Origin: Thermodesulfobium sp. 4217-1
GTDB lineage: Bacteria; Thermodesulfobiota; Thermodesulfobiia; Thermodesulfobiales; Thermodesulfobiaceae
NCBI RefSeq assembly: GCF_039822205.1
Contig: NZ_JBAGBW010000001.1
Location: 1-64,000, forward strand
Direction of reading: 5' to 3'
Length of the DNA: 64,000 nucleotides
Shown piece by piece: positions 53,791-63,240 of the stretch (position 1 is its first letter; every line of letters begins with the position of its first letter). The notes below the pieces were generated by a model. The model worked only from the letters and a program-made list of their open reading frames with translations, did not search any database and was not told where the DNA came from. A program made the translations under genes and the position numbers.

Positions 53791-55569
53791 TTAAATCCCC
53801 CCTCTCAACAGTATAATTACGCATGCAAGGATAAGTATGCCTATTACAAATAAGATCATATAATCCTGAAGATTGCCCGTCTGAAGCTTTCTCAAGGATT
53901 TACTCACAGAATATGTCGCTTTTGCGCTGCCATTGACCGTCCCATCAACCACATAGGTATCAACGCCCTTAAAAAACCTTGCAAAAAACATAATAGGATT
54001 TAAAAATAGCCATTCGTATGCAGTATTTACAATCTTGTCTTCAAATACAACAATTACTTTTCTATCAAAACACATAAATAACTGAAGACTTCTTCTATAA
54101 ACCCAATCGAAATCGAGATTTATAGCCCTCATTTCAGGCGGATATATGCCTGAGAGCATCAGCAGGGTAAAAGCAAGGGCAGAGAAACCTAAGAGCTCTA
54201 CCATCTCCATAACGTGATCTGGCGCATAGGGAACATAGTGAACGGGAAATGGCAGTATAGAGTAGAGAGCCCATGGATAAACGCCTATTGCTATGCAAAG
54301 GAATGCAGCTATGCCCATAGCAAGGAGCATGTGAAATGGAGCTTCTTTCGGTCTGAGCCCTGAATCGTGCGAGAAAAATGCAAAAAATGGAATCTTGATG
54401 CCTGAATGGTGGAAGACACCAGCAGATGCAAAAAGTAATATGAACCATACAATAGTAAGACCCTGATGCGCAGATGCTGCGACGATCATAGACTTACTTA
54501 TAAAGCCGCTTGTTAATGGGACACCAGATATGGACGCAGCGCCCACAATACAAAAAGTCAGCGTCCACGGCATAGTCCTAAACAAACCACCCAATTCTGT
54601 AGCTTTTATCTTGCCTGTCTGTTTAAAGACTGCTCCCATAGACATAAAGAGAAGCGCCTTATACAGTATGTGGGCAAACGCATGAGCCACAGTTCCATTT
54701 AGAGAAAGTTCAGTGCCTATCCCTATACCCGTTACCATAAACCCAACCTGGTTGATAAGAGAGTAGGAAAGGACCTTTCTCATATCGTTTTCAATAACAG
54801 CAAAGAATATTGGGAAAGCAGCCATTATAACGCCAACTACTATCAATGCCTCCGTGCCAGGGAAGGCTCTTGCAAGGGTGTAGACTGCAGACTTTGTGGT
54901 GAAAGCACTAAGCACTACCGTGCCAGCATAGCTCGCCTGTGGATATGCATCAGTAAGCCAGGTGTGAAGAAGTGGAAATACAGCATTTATGCCAAACCCA
55001 ATAAGTATGAGCAAAGATGCCAAGTTTGTAAGCCCCAGATAGTTAAAAGCTATTGAGCCCGTTTGATGGAAATGAAGGAGTATCCCGCCGAGCAAAAATA
55101 CGCCTCCAGTAACGTGCATCAAGAGATACCTAAATGAGGCCTTTAGAGATCCCTCTCTGCCGCCTATTGCCACCAAAAACGATGTAGACAGGGCCTTTAG
55201 CTCCCAAAAGAAAAACAAGGAAAAATAATCTCCCGCAAATACCACCCCGAGAGCAGCTGCCTCTGTCAAAAGCGCCGCTACGTGATGACGATAGTCATCG
55301 AGTCCGTAAGCATAAATAGAGTTTAATAAGCTTATAATACAAAATATCAAACCAAAAACGTATGATAGCTGATCAATTCTTATTGGAACAAGATCAAGCC
55401 CTATAAAGTGGATATCGTAAACAAAGCCCTTTGGCAATATAAAAGCGTTTACGAGAGCTAATGCCGGGACAATAATAATCCACCACTTTAGCACCTTTCC
55501 TCTCAGAAAAAGCGCAAAAAATGCCCCAATAAGAAATATCAAAAATGGCGGCATGAAGCTAATCGTCAT
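53791..55569 (-). CDS. MrpD/NuoL-like proton-conducting subunit 2
   Basis: A 592-residue antiporter-like protein, taking the place of NuoL in the operon. It has the Glu of FFFWELKALSTSFLVAIG, FPLLHTWLTDAYPQASYAGTVVLSAFTTKSAVY with the conserved Lys, and HILYKALLFMSMGA. The wording is closer to cation/H+ antiporter subunit D than to NuoL. After the core a C-terminal extension of about 150 residues (YPPEMRAINLDFDWVYRRSL to the end) includes one more membrane helix and may act like the lateral helix of NuoL. GGAGG precedes the ATG. Confidence 0.85.
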   Translation of the reverse strand: MTISFMPPFLIFLIGAFFALFLRGKVLKWWIIIVPALALVNAFILPKGFVYDIHFIGLDLVPIRIDQLSYVFGLIFCIISLLNSIYAYGLDDYRHHVAALLTEAAALGVVFAGDYFSLFFFWELKALSTSFLVAIGGREGSLKASFRYLLMHVTGGVFLLGGILLHFHQTGSIAFNYLGLTNLASLLILIGFGINAVFPLLHTWLTDAYPQASYAGTVVLSAFTTKSAVYTLARAFPGTEALIVVGVIMAAFPIFFAVIENDMRKVLSYSLINQVGFMVTGIGIGTELSLNGTVAHAFAHILYKALLFMSMGAVFKQTGKIKATELGGLFRTMPWTLTFCIVGAASISGVPLTSGFISKSMIVAASAHQGLTIVWFILLFASAGVFHHSGIKIPFFAFFSHDSGLRPKEAPFHMLLAMGIAAFLCIAIGVYPWALYSILPFPVHYVPYAPDHVMEMVELLGFSALAFTLLMLSGIYPPEMRAINLDFDWVYRRSLQLFMCFDRKVIVVFEDKIVNTAYEWLFLNPIMFFARFFKGVDTYVVDGTVNGSAKATYSVSKSLRKLQTGNLQDYMILFVIGILILACVIILLRGGI

Positions 55570-55804
55570 AATAGTCCTCCTTGCGCTTCACAAATGGCCT
55601 TAGAACGAATTTTGCTACAAGAACCAAAACCACACACGCGACAAACCCATAAACAGAAAAAAAGGAGGGAAATTTTTCAAAACCATATTCTGCGCTTCTC
55701 TTTATTACAAGATCCAGCACGGTAACTATGGCCAGAAATGAGAACAATACGATAAGAGTTATCTTCAAGCTATTTGGTTTTTCAAAAAATTTATATGGAT
55801 TCAA
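55559..55804 (-). CDS. Small two-helix membrane protein of the nuo operon
   Basis: An 81-residue protein with two hydrophobic helices (ITLIVLFSFLAIVTVLDLVI and SVYGFVACVVLVLVAKFVL) and a charged tail. The TTG start has AAAGGAGGA upstream. It lies between the two MrpD-like genes and overlaps the second by 11 bases, so it is probably a subunit of the same membrane arm. No named family is claimed. Confidence 0.75.
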   Translation of the reverse strand: MNPYKFFEKPNSLKITLIVLFSFLAIVTVLDLVIKRSAEYGFEKFPSFFSVYGFVACVVLVLVAKFVLRPFVKRKEDYYDD

Positions 55805-55821
55805 CTTTTTTCCTCCTTTCC

Positions 55822-55974
55822 TTAATGGTTTGAAACTATCATATAATTTCCATTTAGCAAGATATACCCAAGGTAAACAAGACCTATCACAAAGGCTATC
55901 GCAAACACAAGAGGATATCCAGGCTTTGGATCGTGTTTTAACTCCATCAAAGGTTCTTCATGATTTTGTTCCAT
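55822..55974 (-). CDS. Small one-helix membrane protein of the nuo operon
   Basis: A 50-residue protein beginning MEQNHEEPLMELKHDPKPG with one helix (PLVFAIAFVIGLVYLGYILL). The ATG at 55974 is favoured because AAGGAGGG sits just before it; an in-frame ATG at 56010 directly after the previous stop has no such site. It probably accompanies the neighbouring antiporter-like subunits. Confidence 0.7.
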   Translation of the reverse strand: MEQNHEEPLMELKHDPKPGYPLVFAIAFVIGLVYLGYILLNGNYMIVSNH

Positions 55975-56010
55975 AAAACCCTCCTTGAATTCAAACTCTT
56001 TATTGGACAT

Positions 56011-57489
56011 TTAGAACCCCGCGAGAACCATACTTGCAAGATGTAAAAATATGCCAGGGAACCAACCTAACAAAATGCTGATTGTAGCCGTTATAAGTAA
56101 TGGCACAGCCATAAAGGGATTTTCTATAATGTTTTTCGTATAGTGATGAGAGTGCGCATCCGCCTTCTCCTTTTCAAAGAATGCCTTATAAGCCACAGGC
56201 AGAAAATATCCAGCGTTCAATACCGTACTGAAAAGGAATATGAACAAGAGAATTGTAGAGTGCATTTCCATAGTACCGTTTAAAAGAAACCACTTCGATA
56301 TAAAGCCGCCAGATGAAGGAATGCCTATCATGCTTAAAGAGCCTATAAAAAACGCAGTCATAGTTATAGGCATTCTCTTGGCAAGACCGCTCAGCTGGCT
56401 AACCTCAGTTTTATGTGAGCAAACTATGATAGAACCAGCGCAGAAGAATAAAGTAATCTTAGCAAAAGCGTGAGTAGTGATATGAAATATGCTGCCCATA
56501 ATAGCGCTTGGTGTCAGCATAAATGCGCCCAATAGAATATAAGAGAGCTGACTTATAGTCGAATACGCAAGTCTTGCCTTCAGGTTGTCTCTCGTAAGAG
56601 CTATGATAGACGCCAGAGTTATAGTAAATGCTGCCATAAAAATTGCCACATCTCTCCCCCAAAGGGTGGTTAGGGTTTGTGCGCCGAATATAAAAAGCGT
56701 AACTCTTAGCACTGTAAATACACCAGTCTTTACGACTGCCACAGCGTGAAGAAGGGCGCTAACGGGAGTGGGAGCTACCATAGCAGCAGGCAGCCAACCG
56801 TGAAGAGGCATAATAGCGCATTTCGCAAAGCCATATATAAACATTAGATATAATATTGAGAGTAAAAATTTCTGGGCAATAGCTGCCTGAGGGAAGATGC
56901 CGCCATAATGAAACTCTAAAGTGCCTGCAAGGTTATAGGTTATAACAATCGCCGCAACCAAAAGAAGCTTAGCTGCTCCCAAAAGATATATAACATATTT
57001 TCTTGAGCCTCTTTTGGACTCATCGTCTGTTCCGTGACCGACTAAGGGATAAGTTGCAAGAGTCAATGCCTCGTAAAAGAGAAACATTGAAAACAAGTTG
57101 GCAGAAAAGGCCACGCCCATTGTGGTTGAAAGAGCTACTGCAAAAAATGAAAAATACCTTGTTTGGTTGAGCTCTTTGTGACCTCGCATATACCCAATAG
57201 AGTAAAAGGTCGTCAAGATCCACAAGAAAGATGCGCCCACAGCGAAAAGAAAGCCTAAGGCGTCAACCCTGAATGAAAAAGAGATTCCAGGCAGGAGTTG
57301 GAATAAAGTAATATGGTAATCTTTCCCCTGTAAAACAGATGGTAAAAGAGATAAAACAAGCAAAAACATTATTACACCAGCTAATACCGACCAAAATTCT
57401 CTTAGATTTCGATTTTTCTCACCACAGTAAAAAATAAAAGGTATTGCAAGTAATGGAGTTAATATAATAATCAGAGGTAAATATTCCAT
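56011..57489 (-). CDS. MrpD/NuoL-like proton-conducting subunit 1
   Basis: A 492-residue antiporter-like protein following nuoK, where nuoL normally lies. It has the FSMFLFYEALTLATYPLVGH helix with Glu, MPLHGWLPAAMVAPTPVSALLHAVAVVKTGVF with the Lys, and HAFAKITLFFCAGSI. It lacks the long C-terminal lateral helix of NuoL. With the other MrpD-like protein, NuoM and NuoN it brings the antiporter-like subunits to four, one more than standard. Confidence 0.85.
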   Translation of the reverse strand: MEYLPLIIILTPLLAIPFIFYCGEKNRNLREFWSVLAGVIMFLLVLSLLPSVLQGKDYHITLFQLLPGISFSFRVDALGFLFAVGASFLWILTTFYSIGYMRGHKELNQTRYFSFFAVALSTTMGVAFSANLFSMFLFYEALTLATYPLVGHGTDDESKRGSRKYVIYLLGAAKLLLVAAIVITYNLAGTLEFHYGGIFPQAAIAQKFLLSILYLMFIYGFAKCAIMPLHGWLPAAMVAPTPVSALLHAVAVVKTGVFTVLRVTLFIFGAQTLTTLWGRDVAIFMAAFTITLASIIALTRDNLKARLAYSTISQLSYILLGAFMLTPSAIMGSIFHITTHAFAKITLFFCAGSIIVCSHKTEVSQLSGLAKRMPITMTAFFIGSLSMIGIPSSGGFISKWFLLNGTMEMHSTILLFIFLFSTVLNAGYFLPVAYKAFFEKEKADAHSHHYTKNIIENPFMAVPLLITATISILLGWFPGIFLHLASMVLAGF

Positions 57490-57492
57490 AAG

Positions 57493-57795
57493 TTAACCTC
57501 TCAAATTCCTAAAAAGATCTATCTTCACGGTCTTCTTCAGTCTATATGCATTTATCAGTAAGGCTAGACCTGTAGCCATACCTGCGCCTGCATTAGCGAT
57601 AATCAAAAGAGCGATAACCTGGCCCATAAAGTCTTGCATGTAATGACTTAAAGAGATCAGGGTTATGTTTACGGCGTTCAGCATAAGTTCTATGCAAAGG
57701 AGCATCATAATAATGCTTCTCCTCGTCATAAAGCCAATCAAACCTATAGCGAAAATAATAGCAGCTAGTATTAGATATGCGTTTAATGGCACCAT
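57493..57795 (-). CDS. nuoK: NADH-quinone oxidoreductase subunit K
   Basis: A 100-residue, three-helix subunit. RRSIIMMLLCIELMLNAVNITLI holds the conserved membrane Glu, and VIALLIIANAGAGMATGLAL the second Glu-to-Asn variant position that is usually Glu (AAAEAA); here Asn replaces it. The ATG directly follows the nuoJ stop. Confidence 0.92.
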   Translation of the reverse strand: MVPLNAYLILAAIIFAIGLIGFMTRRSIIMMLLCIELMLNAVNITLISLSHYMQDFMGQVIALLIIANAGAGMATGLALLINAYRLKKTVKIDLFRNLRG

Positions 57796-58311
57796 TTATT
57801 CATCACTCCTTTTTCCGGCCAATACAATAGCAGCAATCATTGGAACAAACAGCACTACGCCCATAATAATAAGCGGCAAGTTGGCCTCAGAATAGAAAAC
57901 CTGACCCAAAAGCTTTGCATCTGAAAAGGTGTTTACAACATCTATAGAAAACTTGCCAATAGTATTTAGATAAGATGCTTGAAGAGCTAGAGCCAATATG
58001 CCAAAAACGCAAAAAACAAAGAATATCTTGGGAATTGATAAAGAGCTAAGATCGCTAAGATGATCCTCATGTCTTACGTTTAAGAGCATTATTACAAAAA
58101 TCAGCATTACAAGTATCGCTCCGGCATATACTATCATCTGAATCATAGCAAAAAACTCAGCGTTCAAAAAAAGATATATGCCCGAAATGTGAATAAAAAG
58201 AAGAAGAGTCCACAAAACTGCATGAATATAATTCTTTCTAGTCACAACAATAAGAGACAGAACTATAGAGGCTAGGGCAAAATATGAAAAAAATAATATA
58301 GGTATACTCAT
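57796..58311 (-). CDS. nuoJ: NADH-quinone oxidoreductase subunit J
   Basis: A 171-residue, five-helix subunit. FFAMIQMIVYAGAILVMLIFVIM is the diagnostic helix 3 with the pi-bulge region. The ATG overlaps the nuoH stop (ATGA). Complete. Confidence 0.92.
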   Translation of the reverse strand: MSIPILFFSYFALASIVLSLIVVTRKNYIHAVLWTLLLFIHISGIYLFLNAEFFAMIQMIVYAGAILVMLIFVIMLLNVRHEDHLSDLSSLSIPKIFFVFCVFGILALALQASYLNTIGKFSIDVVNTFSDAKLLGQVFYSEANLPLIIMGVVLFVPMIAAIVLAGKRSDE

Positions 58312-59309
58312 GGCATGAACACCTTCTTTATTATCATAATAATAAACAAGTTTGTAAGGCTAAGAGGCAAAAGAAGTTTCCAGCCAATTTTTAGCAGTTG
58401 ATCGAATCTGTATCTTGGAACGGTACCTCTTACCCATATATAGAAAAACATAATTGCATAAACTTTTAGCAAGAACCAGATAATGCCCGGCACTAAGTTT
58501 AAGACGGGTAAAAGATTTGTCAAAAAAGGTGGTAGAGTCCAGCCCCCCAAGAAACAGATGGTGAGCATTGAGGACATAACGTACATTGCTGAATATTCTG
58601 CAAGGAAAAAAAGACCCCATCTAAACCCAGAGTATTCTGTTAAATATCCAGCAACCAATTCTGTCTCAGCCTCAGGGAGATCGAAAGGAGTTCTGTTCGT
58701 CTCAGCTAAGGCGCAAACGAGAAAAACAAAGAAGCCAATAATCTGCGGGAAGATAAACATACCCCAAGGAAGCTTGTCCTGTGCGTATACAATATCAGAG
58801 AGATTGAGCGACCCAGTCATAATCAACACAGCAAGAAGAGCAATGCCCATAGGTATTTCATAACTTATTATTTGTGCGCTAGATCTAAGCGCACCTAAAA
58901 AGGCGTATTTTGAGTTAGACGACCAACCTGCGATAATTATTCCGTATACCCCCAGAGAGCTCATTGCGAGAATAAACAACAGGCCTACGTTAATATTTGC
59001 CAAAACCCATCCTGCAGCAAATGGAAGCACTGAAAAAGATGTCATTACACAGGTTACCACTATTACAGGAGCCGCGGTAAACAAGAATTTGTCAGCTCCG
59101 AATGGAATATTGTCTTCTTTGAAAAATAACTTTACCAGGTCTGCAAATGGCTGAAACAAACCAAGAGGACCCACTTCCGTAGGACCTAGTCTTGCCTGAA
59201 TATGACCTAATATTTTTCTTTCAAAGTAAACTGCATAGGCTACATGCAGCAGCAAAACGCCCAATACTACTGCAACTTCAATAATTAAAATAATAATGCT
59301 TAAAATCAT
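58308..59309 (-). CDS. nuoH: NADH-quinone oxidoreductase subunit H
   Basis: The membrane subunit lining the quinone tunnel, 333 residues. ERKILGHIQARLGPTEVGP, SAQIISYEIPMGIALL, and ETNRTPFDLPEAETELVAGY are invariant-type motifs. GAGGAGG precedes the ATG. Confidence 0.95.
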   Translation of the reverse strand: MILSIIILIIEVAVVLGVLLLHVAYAVYFERKILGHIQARLGPTEVGPLGLFQPFADLVKLFFKEDNIPFGADKFLFTAAPVIVVTCVMTSFSVLPFAAGWVLANINVGLLFILAMSSLGVYGIIIAGWSSNSKYAFLGALRSSAQIISYEIPMGIALLAVLIMTGSLNLSDIVYAQDKLPWGMFIFPQIIGFFVFLVCALAETNRTPFDLPEAETELVAGYLTEYSGFRWGLFFLAEYSAMYVMSSMLTICFLGGWTLPPFLTNLLPVLNLVPGIIWFLLKVYAIMFFYIWVRGTVPRYRFDQLLKIGWKLLLPLSLTNLFIIMIIKKVFMP

Positions 59310-59311
59310 AT

Positions 59312-59848
59312 CTAACCTCCTCTCCTGATTTCAAATTTAGAGAGGCTTTCCACTTTTTTAAGAAGCTTTTCGTGGTCTTCCCAAACCCCTATGCCTTTGA
59401 GTGGATAATCCTTTTTCAAGGGATAACCAACCCAGTTCTCAGGCATAAAAACGCGTTTGAGGTGAGGATGGCCTCTAAATTGTATACCAAACATATCAAA
59501 GCACTCGCATTCGTGCCAATCTGCCCCTTTAAAAATACAGGTTAGGCTATTTACTTCCATATCATCTTCTGGAACCTGAATCTTTACTCTAATTCTGTGC
59601 TTAAAATTAATTGAGTAAAGGTTATAAACTACTTCATATCTAATATCTCTTGATTTAAAATAGTCCACCCCACACAGATCAGCAAGGTGATCGAATTTTA
59701 AACCTTCATGCTCTTTCAAAAAGAGAATTACTTCTGTGTTGTCATCCTTGGGAACGCTGATATTTAGTTGATCGAATTTCACTTCGTCAGACAATATTCT
59801 GTCTTTAAATTCCCCTTTTACTACATCCAAAATTTCTTCTATAGTCAT
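59312..59848 (-). CDS. nuoC: NADH-quinone oxidoreductase subunit C
   Basis: A peripheral-arm subunit, 178 residues. HLADLCGVDYF, WHECECFDMFGIQFRGHP and LKKDYPLKG are typical. It is not fused to NuoD, which is separate. The ATG overlaps the nuoA stop (ATGA). Confidence 0.93.
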   Translation of the reverse strand: MTIEEILDVVKGEFKDRILSDEVKFDQLNISVPKDDNTEVILFLKEHEGLKFDHLADLCGVDYFKSRDIRYEVVYNLYSINFKHRIRVKIQVPEDDMEVNSLTCIFKGADWHECECFDMFGIQFRGHPHLKRVFMPENWVGYPLKKDYPLKGIGVWEDHEKLLKKVESLSKFEIRRGG

Positions 59849-60237
59849 CGCCTCTTCCTCCTGTGATACATATCAAACGCACCCTTTTTCCAATCATAAA
59901 TATAACCAGCAATAAGTATTGCTATGAATATCAAAACGCTAATCATAGCTACAGAAGAAATATTGTCAAAGTTTATCGCCCAAGGATAAAGAAATGCAAT
60001 CTCCACGTCAAATACTACAAACAGCATAGCGATTACATAAAATTTCACAGAAAATCTCTCACCAGTTTCACCCACTGGATCGTTTCCTGATTCATAAGGA
60101 ATCATCGATTCAGAATAGCTTCTTTTTGGTCTTAGAAAGCTTCCAGAAATTAAAATGCCAATTGCAAAAAGAAAAGCAGCAATCATCATAAATACAATTG
60201 GTAAATATCCTGTTGGAACATACGATCCTGGTGTCAT
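59845..60237 (-). CDS. nuoA: NADH-quinone oxidoreductase subunit A
   Basis: A three-helix membrane subunit, 130 residues. SMIPYESGNDPVGETGERFSVKFY and VIAMLFVVFDVEIAFLYPWA are the family hallmarks. It is placed fourth rather than first in the operon. The start overlaps the nuoI stop. Confidence 0.94.
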   Translation of the reverse strand: MTPGSYVPTGYLPIVFMMIAAFLFAIGILISGSFLRPKRSYSESMIPYESGNDPVGETGERFSVKFYVIAMLFVVFDVEIAFLYPWAINFDNISSVAMISVLIFIAILIAGYIYDWKKGAFDMYHRRKRR

Positions 60238-60812
60238 GACGCTATCTCCTCATTTTTTTTCTTAATCTCGATTGGTTTCTCATTTCTTTTTTGAGGTGTG
60301 AGCATTTTTTCTGGCATTCCAGGCGGTCTCCAGAACTTATTAAAATAAGAATCACCTGGGTAATTAGTTAAAAATTCATCCCAATCTGACAATAATTTTT
60401 CTTTTTTAAAAAACAGATCTGACCTTTTGTCCCCAAGATATTCATATTCCTCAGTTAACACTAGAGCGTTTACCGGGCAAACCTCCACGCAATAAGCACA
60501 GTAAATACATCTGGTGGCATCTATAGAATATTCTTTTAATACCCTTGTATTGTTCTCATCCTTGCCAACCTCAATGCTAATGCAATTAGATGGGCATACT
60601 GTCTTACATCTCAGGCACATAATGCATCTCTCTTTAAGCTTCTCGGGGTCTCTTACTAGAGCCTGTCTACCCCTAAAACCTGGAAATGGCTGCCTTTTCA
60701 CATGCGGATAGAGTCTTGTAACAGGCTTTACTAACATGGTCTTAAACGTAACAGAAAGCCCCCTAAACCATTCGATTAACAAAACGTCTCTAATTAATTT
60801 CTGTATCTTCAT
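60234..60812 (-). CDS. nuoI: NADH-quinone oxidoreductase subunit I (ferredoxin-like)
   Basis: A 192-residue subunit with two [4Fe-4S] clusters: CIMCLRCKTVCP and CIYCAYCVEVCP. FPGFRGRQALVRD precedes the first. The clusters pass electrons to NuoB. The start overlaps the nuoD stop (ATGA). Without NuoEFG it may take electrons from ferredoxin directly. Confidence 0.94.
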   Translation of the reverse strand: MKIQKLIRDVLLIEWFRGLSVTFKTMLVKPVTRLYPHVKRQPFPGFRGRQALVRDPEKLKERCIMCLRCKTVCPSNCISIEVGKDENNTRVLKEYSIDATRCIYCAYCVEVCPVNALVLTEEYEYLGDKRSDLFFKKEKLLSDWDEFLTNYPGDSYFNKFWRPPGMPEKMLTPQKRNEKPIEIKKKNEEIAS

Positions 60813-62068
60813 TTATCCGACTCCCCTAAGACGATATCAATAGACCCTATAATAGCAATAATATCTGCCACCATATGGCCGACAGAAAGGGCAGGCATTG
60901 CAGCAATATGAACAAATGAGGGCGTTCTGAGCCTGAGCCTATATGGCTTTCCAGAGCCGTCACTTACAACATAGATGCCAAGCTCTCCCTTAGGCACCTC
61001 TACTGCGCTGTACAAATCACCCGTATTTATCATCTTTCTCTCTTTCGAGAGCGTTATAAAAGCGCTTGCAGCACTCCCAGCTCCCTCAACCTGTCTGGGA
61101 GGGGTAGGAATCACAAAGTCCGGCGCGTCATCTGAAATTATTTCGCCTTCTGGTAGCTGATCTAAGAGCTGTTTTAGCATTTCATTGGACTGCCTTAATT
61201 CTTCCATTCTACAAAGATATCTGTCGTAAACATCGCCATTTTCGCCAAGCGGTACATAAAATTTTACATATGGATATGCGTCATACGGGCAATCTCTTCT
61301 GAGATCATAATCAACCCCTGATCCTCTAAGGCAAGGGCCTGTCAGCCCCCAGCTAAGAGCATCTTCACCTGAAATCTGTGCAATATCGATAGTTCTTTCC
61401 ATCCATATTGGATTCTTAGTCAGAAGAGTTTCGTATTCTTGTACCCTTGAAGGAAATTCTTTTGTAAAATCTCTTAGACCCTGAACGAATTCAGGACTAA
61501 TGTCACACCTAACTCCGCCAATCCTTGCAAAATTTGTTAGAAGCCTTGCTCCAACAGTCATCTCAAATAGATCTAAGAGCCATTCCCTTTCTCTAAAACA
61601 ATAGGTAAAAATCGTCATAGCTCCTATATCGAGTGCATGGGTAGCAAGCCAAAGTAGGTGGCTGGAAATTCTTGCCATTTCACAAAATATGGTTCTTATA
61701 AATTTCGCTCTTATTGGAGCTTCTATACCAAACAATTTCTCGATTGCAATAGCATAAGCAGTGTTATTTGCAGGGCTAGATATGTAGTCAAGCCTATCTG
61801 TAAGAGGAAGAGCCTGAGCATAGGTCTTGCTCTCCATTAACTTTTCAATCCCTCTGTGCAGATATCCTATATGAGGTTCCATACCGACTATTTCTTCGCC
61901 GTCCAGTCTGAGTACCAATCTTAGCACGCCGTGAGTTGCAGGGTGCTGAGGACCCATATTAAGGATCATCTCTTTTGTTTCCAGATTTTCTTCAACCTCT
62001 GGAAGTATGCAAACGTTCTGGGTAGTTAAGATTTGTTCTTTGATTTCCTTTACCTCCATGCTCCCCAT
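60809..62068 (-). CDS. nuoD: NADH-quinone oxidoreductase subunit D
   Basis: The 49-kDa-type subunit at the quinone site, 419 residues. [32 protein letters not shown], and [20 protein letters not shown] are diagnostic. The ATG at 62068 lies inside the end of nuoB (19-base overlap) with AAGGAAGG upstream; ATG 62059 is an alternative. Confidence 0.94.
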   Translation of the reverse strand: MGSMEVKEIKEQILTTQNVCILPEVEENLETKEMILNMGPQHPATHGVLRLVLRLDGEEIVGMEPHIGYLHRGIEKLMESKTYAQALPLTDRLDYISSPANNTAYAIAIEKLFGIEAPIRAKFIRTIFCEMARISSHLLWLATHALDIGAMTIFTYCFREREWLLDLFEMTVGARLLTNFARIGGVRCDISPEFVQGLRDFTKEFPSRVQEYETLLTKNPIWMERTIDIAQISGEDALSWGLTGPCLRGSGVDYDLRRDCPYDAYPYVKFYVPLGENGDVYDRYLCRMEELRQSNEMLKQLLDQLPEGEIISDDAPDFVIPTPPRQVEGAGSAASAFITLSKERKMINTGDLYSAVEVPKGELGIYVVSDGSGKPYRLRLRTPSFVHIAAMPALSVGHMVADIIAIIGSIDIVLGESDK

Positions 62069-62586
62069 ACCAAACCTTCCTTTTTTATTTTCTGTTGGAG
62101 ATACAAAAGAGCATGCAGTAGTGCCTCTGGTCTTGGTGGACAGCCTGGAAGATAGACGTCCACAGGAACGATTTGATCTACGCCCTGTAAAACCGAATAC
62201 GTGTTAAAAACTCCGCCGCTGTTTGCACAACTGCCCATTGATATCACATATCTTGGCTGTGGCATCTGATCGTAAACCCTTCTTAAAACAGGAGCCATTT
62301 TCAATGTTACCGTTCCAGCAACAATCATAAGATCGGCCTGCCTAGGAGATGCTCTAAAAAGAATTCCAAACCTATCAAGATCGTTGTGTGGGGCTCCCAC
62401 AGCCATCATCTCAATTGCACAACATGCAAGGCCAAACGTCATTGGCCATAGCGACGATACCCTTCCCCAGTTGACTACCCAATTTATAGCCTTGTCAATT
62501 GGGGATACAATAACATTTGCTTCTGGAATAGCTTTAACTCCATCAGCAATTTCTATTTCTCTGTCCTTCACCCCGTTTTCGTTCAT
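62050..62586 (-). CDS. nuoB: NADH-quinone oxidoreductase subunit B
   Basis: A 178-residue subunit carrying cluster N2. [11 protein letters not shown] (adjacent cysteines), [10 protein letters not shown] and [16 protein letters not shown] supply the four ligands. It is the first nuo gene here; a 90-base gap with GGAGG separates it from the ferredoxin gene upstream. Confidence 0.94.
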   Translation of the reverse strand: MNENGVKDREIEIADGVKAIPEANVIVSPIDKAINWVVNWGRVSSLWPMTFGLACCAIEMMAVGAPHNDLDRFGILFRASPRQADLMIVAGTVTLKMAPVLRRVYDQMPQPRYVISMGSCANSGGVFNTYSVLQGVDQIVPVDVYLPGCPPRPEALLHALLYLQQKIKKEGLVWGAWR

Positions 62587-62676
62587 ATCGACCTCCTTGA
62601 CAGTTACTAAAATTAATATCTGCAGATAACCTTAAGTAATAAAAGCTTTAAAATATTAATATTTAATATATTATCA

Positions 62677-63183
62677 CTATTTTTTCAAAGGAGATATGTC
62701 CTTTGCAAACTTTTCTCGCTTAACTTGAGAAGCCTCGCTCGGAGAAATAAATTTCAATGCACCGGTAGTGCAACCTGTAACACATGCAGGCTGCAACCCT
62801 TGATCGATTCTGTCCATGCAATAATCGCATTTCATCACCTTACCCTTTTCTGAATTCCATTGAGGCACACCCCAGGGACACGCGGTAATACAATTCTTAC
62901 ATCCAATACAAAGATCTTCTTTTACATATACAATACCATCTTTTGATCTTTTTATCATCGCCCCAGTGGGACAGGCGTACACGCACCATGGCTTTTCACA
63001 GTGAAAGCAGGGCATAAACACAAAGTGCATCCTTGGGACTCCCTTTACCACCTGGGGACCCGTAGGCACTATCCTGCAAAGCTTGGCGCCTTCTGGAGCG
63101 TTATTTTTGGTCTTGCAATGAAGCTCGCAAGCATAACATCCTATACACCTTTTCTGATCTTGAAATATATAATATTTTCCCAC
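62677..63183 (-). CDS. Four-cluster ferredoxin subunit of a molybdopterin oxidoreductase (PhsB/PsrB-like)
   Basis: A 168-residue electron-transfer protein of the DmsB/PhsB/PsrB group with four cysteine clusters: CIGCYACELHC, CFHCEKPWCVYAC, CIGCKNCITACPWG and CDYCMDRIDQGLQPACVTGC. It carries electrons between the catalytic molybdenum subunit encoded just upstream and a membrane partner. No membrane anchor gene (PhsC/NrfD) follows; nuoB comes next. The complex may therefore feed or be fed by the nuo complex or soluble carriers. GGAG lies a few bases before the start. Confidence 0.9.
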   Translation of the reverse strand: MGKYYIFQDQKRCIGCYACELHCKTKNNAPEGAKLCRIVPTGPQVVKGVPRMHFVFMPCFHCEKPWCVYACPTGAMIKRSKDGIVYVKEDLCIGCKNCITACPWGVPQWNSEKGKVMKCDYCMDRIDQGLQPACVTGCTTGALKFISPSEASQVKREKFAKDISPLKK

Positions 63184-63240
63184 ATTACTCCTCCAAAATT
63201 TTTTTATATAACAAAAAACTTATATTTTTTGCTCACAAAA

